Source of the DNA: Promethearchaeota archaeon
Lineage (GTDB): Archaea; Asgardarchaeota; Lokiarchaeia; Sigynarchaeales; SOKP01
Assembly (NCBI GenBank): GCA_004524515.1
Contig: SDNV01000056.1
Coordinates: forward strand, 1 to 17,538
Direction of reading: 5' to 3'
Length of the DNA stretch: 17,538 nt
Shown piece after piece: positions 14,198-17,538 of this stretch. The notes below the pieces were generated by a model. It had not been told where the DNA came from. It saw nothing but the letters and a program-made list of their open reading frames with translations, and ran no database searches. The number at the start of each line of letters is the position of its first letter. The first letter of the stretch is position 1. A program made the position numbers and the translations under genes.

Positions 14198-14695
14198 TTA
14201 ATCTTCTTCCGTAATTTTTTTTTCGAGAACAACTAATATTGGAGTGAATCCAACTTTACCAATCACATTTATTAATTTTTTATCAGCATTATAACCAATA
14301 TTAATTCTTACAGATTCACAACCCCAAGATTTTAAAATATAGATTGCCCTTTTAGCAAGAATTTCGCCAACACGTTTACCAATATATTCCTTTTTTGTCG
14401 CCCAATTATCTAAATAACCAATGTATTGCCCTAAACTATTTTTTACAGCCTCGAGCATACCCATTCCTACTACTTCTCCAGTAGGTTTGTATTCCGCGAT
14501 TAAAGTGATTCTCTTTAAATTGGGTTTAAATTGCCGGAGTCCAGAGGATTCTTTCCACTTTTGTTCATTTAATCCAATATTATAAGTTTTATGGAGTTGT
14601 CTGAGGATTTCTAAAGTGGCTTGATAATCAGAAGTTCGATAATTTCGGATTATAATCTCATGTTTATCAATATATTCTTCGTCTTCTTCTTGCAT
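14198..14695 (-). CDS. GNAT-family N-acetyltransferase
   Basis: The 165-residue protein shows the GNAT fold: the N-terminal strand and helix (IIRNYRTSDYQATLEILRQL), the central strands (RITLIAEYKPTGEVVGMGML, then YIGYLDNWATKKEY), the acetyl-CoA pyrophosphate loop IGKRVGEILAKRAI (motif A, roughly Q/R-x-x-G-x-G/A), and the C-terminal strand (SVRINIGYNADKKLINVIGKVGFTPI) with the usual N...A...Y/F-x-x-x-GF pattern of motif B. It transfers an acetyl group from acetyl-CoA to an unknown amine, either a protein N-terminus, a lysine or a small molecule. It begins with an acidic tail. The gene starts 25 bases after the stop of the 342-residue protein upstream, with a GGGTGA site 5 bases before its ATG, so the two form an operon. 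Confidence 0.82.
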   Translation of the reverse strand: MQEEDEEYIDKHEIIIRNYRTSDYQATLEILRQLHKTYNIGLNEQKWKESSGLRQFKPNLKRITLIAEYKPTGEVVGMGMLEAVKNSLGQYIGYLDNWATKKEYIGKRVGEILAKRAIYILKSWGCESVRINIGYNADKKLINVIGKVGFTPILVVLEKKITEED

Positions 14696-14720
14696 ATTTT
14701 TTCACCCTTTTTTTTATTTC

Positions 14721-15749
14721 TTAACTTAATAAATTTATATCAATTTTTTTAGAAAGTAATTTATTTTTATTGTGTTCATCAATTATAAAGAAGAGGTATT
14801 CACTTATTTGGGGTAAAATGGGGGAGATAAATAATAATTCCTCATCTGGGAACCAAATGTCAATTAATTGATCCATAACTTCCTTTTCAAAAAGTTCCCT
14901 TACATGTGTAATCTTTACTCTTAAATTTGAATATTCTTTATCAGTTTTATTGTGAACCAGAATTTCTAGTTCTTTACTATCATCAAGTAAAGTTATGTTA
15001 GATATCATAAAAGGGGCTTTCAGTGATAAATCATTTTGATCTACTTTTGTAGGATCGAAGATTTTAATATTTGAAAATGATCCTTTACTACTATCGCTGA
15101 CAATGTGAGATATATCATATCCTATCAATGAAAGAAAAGAAATTGCCTTTTGCTGCTTTATGGAGGTGGAATCCTTCTTTTTTATAACGCGTGAGAAATA
15201 ATCATCGGCGATATCCGCAATTAAACCCCTCAATTGGTTCTTTATTTCTGTACCCTCTTTAATGCATTTTTTAACTTTTTCAGTTTTAATAATCTGTTCT
15301 TTTGCGATTTCGCATTCAATAATTTTGTATAATTTGTCATCAAACTTATCTTTAATTTCTTTAGTTAATATTTTAATAAGTCCATCTCCAAAAATTTCAA
15401 TATCCTTTGGTAATGAAACGATAATTACAATGGTTTCAGGGGTTTCTTCTTCGAGCCCCGCCCTTCTCTTTTCTCTTTTCGATTTCGTTAAAAATTTTTT
15501 TCCAAAATAAGTAAATCCCTTATATTCTAAATCTATGTGATCTAGGGCAGATAAATCTTCAGAAGAAAGAAACCAAATGCTGTGATATTTAATAGGTCGC
15601 ATAAATTTTTTATCTTCCCGATATCTATCATCCGGAAAGATTAAAAGTGGAATATGCCCTTGTGCTTCATCGAAATACAAGACATAAACCATGCATAATT
15701 CTTGAATATGTTTCTCTTCCAAGAATTCAGATTTTTCTAAGTCTGCCAC
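14721..15749 (-). CDS. Conserved-looking two-domain protein, possibly longin-like at the N-terminus
   Basis: I cannot assign this 342-residue protein with certainty. Residues 18-155 show an alternating strand/helix pattern: CMVYVLYFDEAQGHIPLLIF, KYHSIWFLSS, GFTYFGKKFLT and ETIVIIVSLP, followed by long amphipathic helices. This resembles a longin or roadblock-type fold, which Asgard genomes encode alongside small GTPases; that reading is inference. A basic, charged insert (KSKREKRRAGLEEE, about 89-102) sits in the middle. Residues 155-205 are helical and lysine-rich. Residues 245-340 look like a beta-sandwich (ISNITLLDDSKELEILVHN, NLRVKITHV, EYLFFIID). There is no signal peptide or membrane helix. 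It is first in an operon with the GNAT gene and is divergent from the enolase-superfamily gene across a repeat-rich intergenic region. Confidence 0.6.
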   Translation of the reverse strand: MADLEKSEFLEEKHIQELCMVYVLYFDEAQGHIPLLIFPDDRYREDKKFMRPIKYHSIWFLSSEDLSALDHIDLEYKGFTYFGKKFLTKSKREKRRAGLEEETPETIVIIVSLPKDIEIFGDGLIKILTKEIKDKFDDKLYKIIECEIAKEQIIKTEKVKKCIKEGTEIKNQLRGLIADIADDYFSRVIKKKDSTSIKQQKAISFLSLIGYDISHIVSDSSKGSFSNIKIFDPTKVDQNDLSLKAPFMISNITLLDDSKELEILVHNKTDKEYSNLRVKITHVRELFEKEVMDQLIDIWFPDEELLFISPILPQISEYLFFIIDEHNKNKLLSKKIDINLLS

Positions 15750-15814
15750 TAGATATCAAATTTGATATTTATTATGATTTATAAGGAACATAAAGAATAA
15801 ATAATTCTTATTCT

Positions 15815-15868
15815 AAAAGTTTAACTAAACTTTTAGTTTGGTAATAAACTAAAAATTAGTAACTAAAC
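15815..15868. promoter_or_regulatory. Operator-like cluster of ACTAAAC half-sites and inverted repeats
   Basis: In the 138-base divergent gap there is a perfect 9+2+9 inverted repeat, AAAAGTTTA-AC-TAAACTTTT (15815-15834). It is followed by AGTTT/AAACT (15835-15839 and 15846-15850), by ACTAA/TTAGT (15848-15852 and 15856-15860), and by another ACTAAAC (15862-15868). The same half-site thus recurs four or five times in both orientations within 54 bases, ending at a possible TATA element (TATAAAG, 15870-15876). The layout suggests a dimeric regulator controlling the enolase-superfamily gene, or both divergent genes. AT-rich background makes short repeats common, but the 20-bp perfect palindrome is less easily due to chance. 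Confidence 0.5.
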
Positions 15869-15887
15869 TATAAAGATTTGAAATAAT

Positions 15888-16976
15888 ATGAAAATTACAG
15901 ATGTTAAGACTTACTTATTGGAATTAGACTTTAAAATTAAAATCGGTTCAATGCCCCGATTTAAAGCCACTGGCTTATATACTAATATTATCACGGATGA
16001 GGGCATTGATGGGTGGGCATTATCTCATTGGAATCTAAGTAATTTAGCGCAAAAGCAATTTATTGAAGAAGCAATAAAGGGTTTAGTACTTAAAAAAGAT
16101 CCATTTATGGTAGAAGAAATTTTTCATGAAGTGTATCAAAATACTAATCGTATTATGTTTGGTATACCACAATCAACTTCCGCAATACAAATAGCTTGTT
16201 GGGATATTATTGGAAAGGCTACTAAGCAACCGATTTATAAACTTTTAGGAGGAAGAAAGAATAAAATTAAAGCCTATGCTTCTATGCCTAGAGGTTATTC
16301 CGCAAAAGCCGCAGTCGGAGCGGTTGAAGCGGCATTACAGCCCGACTTGGGAGGATTCCAAGCAGTTAAGTTAAGAATTGGAAACGGTGTTAAAAAGGAC
16401 GAGGAGTTAATCAAGAACGTGAGAGATGCATTTCCTGGGATTGACATCATGGTAGATGCAAATTCTGCATATCACTCTATAAAAGAGGCATTAGAAGTAG
16501 CAAAAATCTGCGATAAATACGGGGTAGCTTGGTTGGAAGAACCTATCCCTACAGACAATTTAAACGGTCTTGCCAAAATTAGGGAAAAATCACCGGTTCA
16601 AATTGCGGGTGGTGAGAATGATTTTGGGATTTTTCGTTTTGAGGATATTTTATCGCGAGATTGCTTCGATATTATTCAACCAGATGTAACTAGAAGTGGC
16701 GGTTACCTCCAATTAAAAAAGATTGATGCGATGGCAGAGGTGAAAGGTGTTCGTTGTATTCCTCATATTTTTGGTTTTGGCCATATTTTAGCTGCGAATC
16801 TTCATCTTGTTATGTCAACAAGATGCGAATGGTGTGAATTTCCTTTTATTCCCGACGAATATCAATTGTTGGAAGAGCCAATCAAAGCCGAAAAAGGTTG
16901 GGTTTCAGCAATAGACAAACCGGGTTTAGGAGTTGAAGTGAACAGAAAAATGCTTGAAGAAAATCTAATTAAATAA
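15888..16976 (+). CDS. Mandelate racemase/muconate lactonizing enzyme-type enolase-superfamily protein (probable sugar-acid dehydratase or racemase)
   Basis: The 362-residue protein has the N-terminal capping domain (MKITDVKTYLLEL) and a C-terminal barrel with a complete mandelate-racemase-subgroup active site. This comprises K161-x-R163 on strand 2 (AVKLRIG), metal ligands D190 (MVDAN), E217 (WLEEP) and E243 (GGEN), the D265/H293 dyad (QPD and IPHIFGFG) and E317 (WCEFP). Such enzymes abstract a proton next to a carboxylate and most often dehydrate or epimerise sugar acids (galactonate, fuconate, gluconate and similar). The KxR rather than KxK form and the lack of sugar-acid neighbours leave the substrate open. 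Together with the GH32 and sugar transporters it fits a carbohydrate-using lifestyle. It is a single gene, divergent from the 342-residue protein, with an operator-like cluster upstream and a T-rich tract after the stop. Confidence 0.88.
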   Translation: MKITDVKTYLLELDFKIKIGSMPRFKATGLYTNIITDEGIDGWALSHWNLSNLAQKQFIEEAIKGLVLKKDPFMVEEIFHEVYQNTNRIMFGIPQSTSAIQIACWDIIGKATKQPIYKLLGGRKNKIKAYASMPRGYSAKAAVGAVEAALQPDLGGFQAVKLRIGNGVKKDEELIKNVRDAFPGIDIMVDANSAYHSIKEALEVAKICDKYGVAWLEEPIPTDNLNGLAKIREKSPVQIAGGENDFGIFRFEDILSRDCFDIIQPDVTRSGGYLQLKKIDAMAEVKGVRCIPHIFGFGHILAANLHLVMSTRCEWCEFPFIPDEYQLLEEPIKAEKGWVSAIDKPGLGVEVNRKMLEENLIK

Positions 16977-16983
16977 ATTGTTA

Positions 16984-16994
16984 TTTTTTTTCTC
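16984..16994 (+). terminator. T-rich tract after the enolase-superfamily gene
   Basis: A run of T with one C begins 8 bases after the stop codon and is the likely archaeal U-tract terminator. No hairpin accompanies it. Confidence 0.45.
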
Positions 16995-17102
16995 TTAATT
17001 CTATTTGGTATAGTACATAATTTAAAGATGTAGCTTAAAATTTAAGCTTCTAATATATTCTATTAAAGTCAAATTTTTAAAATAGTTTTTAATTATAACC
17101 AT

Positions 17103-17538
17103 ATGAATACTCTTATATTTTATAATTTATTGATATATCTTCTAATTAGATTTATCGGATTAGGAATTGCAGTTGATCTCTATCATAAAACTAAAGAATT
17201 CAGATTCAAGTTTCCCATCATTGGATGGGCATGCATGATAGTCGCTTCATTTGCATCTCTTTATTTAGGGTTATTAACTAATATTAATTTAATAGAGTTC
17301 TTTTTGTTTTTAAATAACTTATTTGTATCATTAGGCATTATCCTTTTCATATGGTGGATTTTTACTTATTTTTTGGAGGTCCCTAACAGATTATTCTATT
17401 CTTTATTAATTTCTATTATAATTTTTCTCTTAATAATTTTTTATGCTGTAAATTATAGATTTGCTATAAATTTAGCAGTTATCATCGTTATTATTGCATT
17501 ATCTAGCATATATATAGTACCATTATTAAAAAGGAAGG
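17103..17538 (+). CDS. Multi-spanning membrane protein, 3' part beyond the window
   Basis: I translated this frame by hand; it is open from an ATG at 17103 to the window edge (145 codons, no stop). The product is very hydrophobic, with about five membrane helices (roughly residues 8-25, 38-58, 65-88, 100-117 and 122-140) separated by short charged loops such as DLYHKTKEFRFK and EVPNRL. The last visible residues, LLKRK, look like a cytoplasmic loop after the fifth helix. I do not recognise the family. An N-terminal sensor region of a histidine kinase or another receptor is one possibility, because such modules have five to eight helices and then a soluble part, but nothing visible proves it. 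No ribosome-binding site is seen. Confidence 0.55.
   Translation, partial: MNTLIFYNLLIYLLIRFIGLGIAVDLYHKTKEFRFKFPIIGWACMIVASFASLYLGLLTNINLIEFFLFLNNLFVSLGIILFIWWIFTYFLEVPNRLFYSLLISIIIFLLIIFYAVNYRFAINLAVIIVIIALSSIYIVPLLKRK

Noticed and set aside
1..17538. CRISPR arrays, insertion sequences, integrase/att sites
   Set aside because: No regularly spaced direct repeats, no transposase or integrase frame and no tRNA target were seen on either strand.

Overview
The window is strongly AT-rich DNA with mostly short intergenic gaps. Archaeal-looking TATA elements precede several genes. The gene content points to an archaeon, most likely of the Asgard (Lokiarchaeota-like) group: a Ras/Rab-type small GTPase, an AN1 zinc finger fused to HEAT-like repeats, a B-box-like zinc finger on a membrane anchor, a possible longin-type protein, and an archaeal acyl-CoA thiolase with an HMG-CoA-synthase-like/DUF35 partner. 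This taxonomic call is inference; no rRNA or other marker gene is present.

Left part (1-7.9 kb). A CoxE-like von Willebrand factor A protein runs off the left edge on the minus strand. Its usual partner, a MoxR-type AAA+ ATPase, is also on the minus strand but about 6 kb away (7043-7897). Between them lies a block that looks like sugar uptake and hydrolysis: a GPH-family sugar symporter, an MscL mechanosensitive channel, a cytoplasmic glycoside hydrolase family 32 beta-fructosidase and a DHA1-type MFS transporter. A short second copy of the 3' end of the moxR gene sits exactly at the MFS stop codon (6312-6365). This marks a past duplication or rearrangement. The only gene-poor stretch over 300 bases (6316-6726) holds that remnant, a strong TATA element and a hairpin, and leads into a 44-residue zinc-ribbon gene.

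Middle part (8-11.1 kb). Here are a DUF998-like six-helix membrane protein with a TPR-like tail, the small GTPase, an unrecognised 98-residue protein, the AN1-HEAT protein and the B-box-like membrane protein. Apart from the GTPase, all are on the minus strand.

Right part (11.3-17.5 kb). A two-gene minus-strand operon encodes a complete SCP2-type thiolase preceded by an HMG-CoA-synthase-like protein fused to a zinc-ribbon/OB-fold (DUF35) domain. By eye, the fusion protein lacks the Glu/Cys/His catalytic triad of HMG-CoA synthase, so it may act as a scaffold or acyl-CoA handling subunit of the thiolase. Upstream are a GNAT acetyltransferase and a 342-residue, possibly longin-like, protein that form another minus-strand operon. 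A divergent intergenic region rich in ACTAAAC half-sites and inverted repeats separates it from a mandelate-racemase-type sugar-acid dehydratase/racemase. A multi-spanning membrane protein runs off the right edge.

No CRISPR array, tRNA, rRNA or insertion sequence was seen. The most notable items are the split MoxR/CoxE pair with its duplicated moxR tail, the pseudoenzyme-like HMGCS-DUF35 fusion, the MscL whose bundling helix appears at the N-terminus, and the operator-like cluster at 15815-15868.
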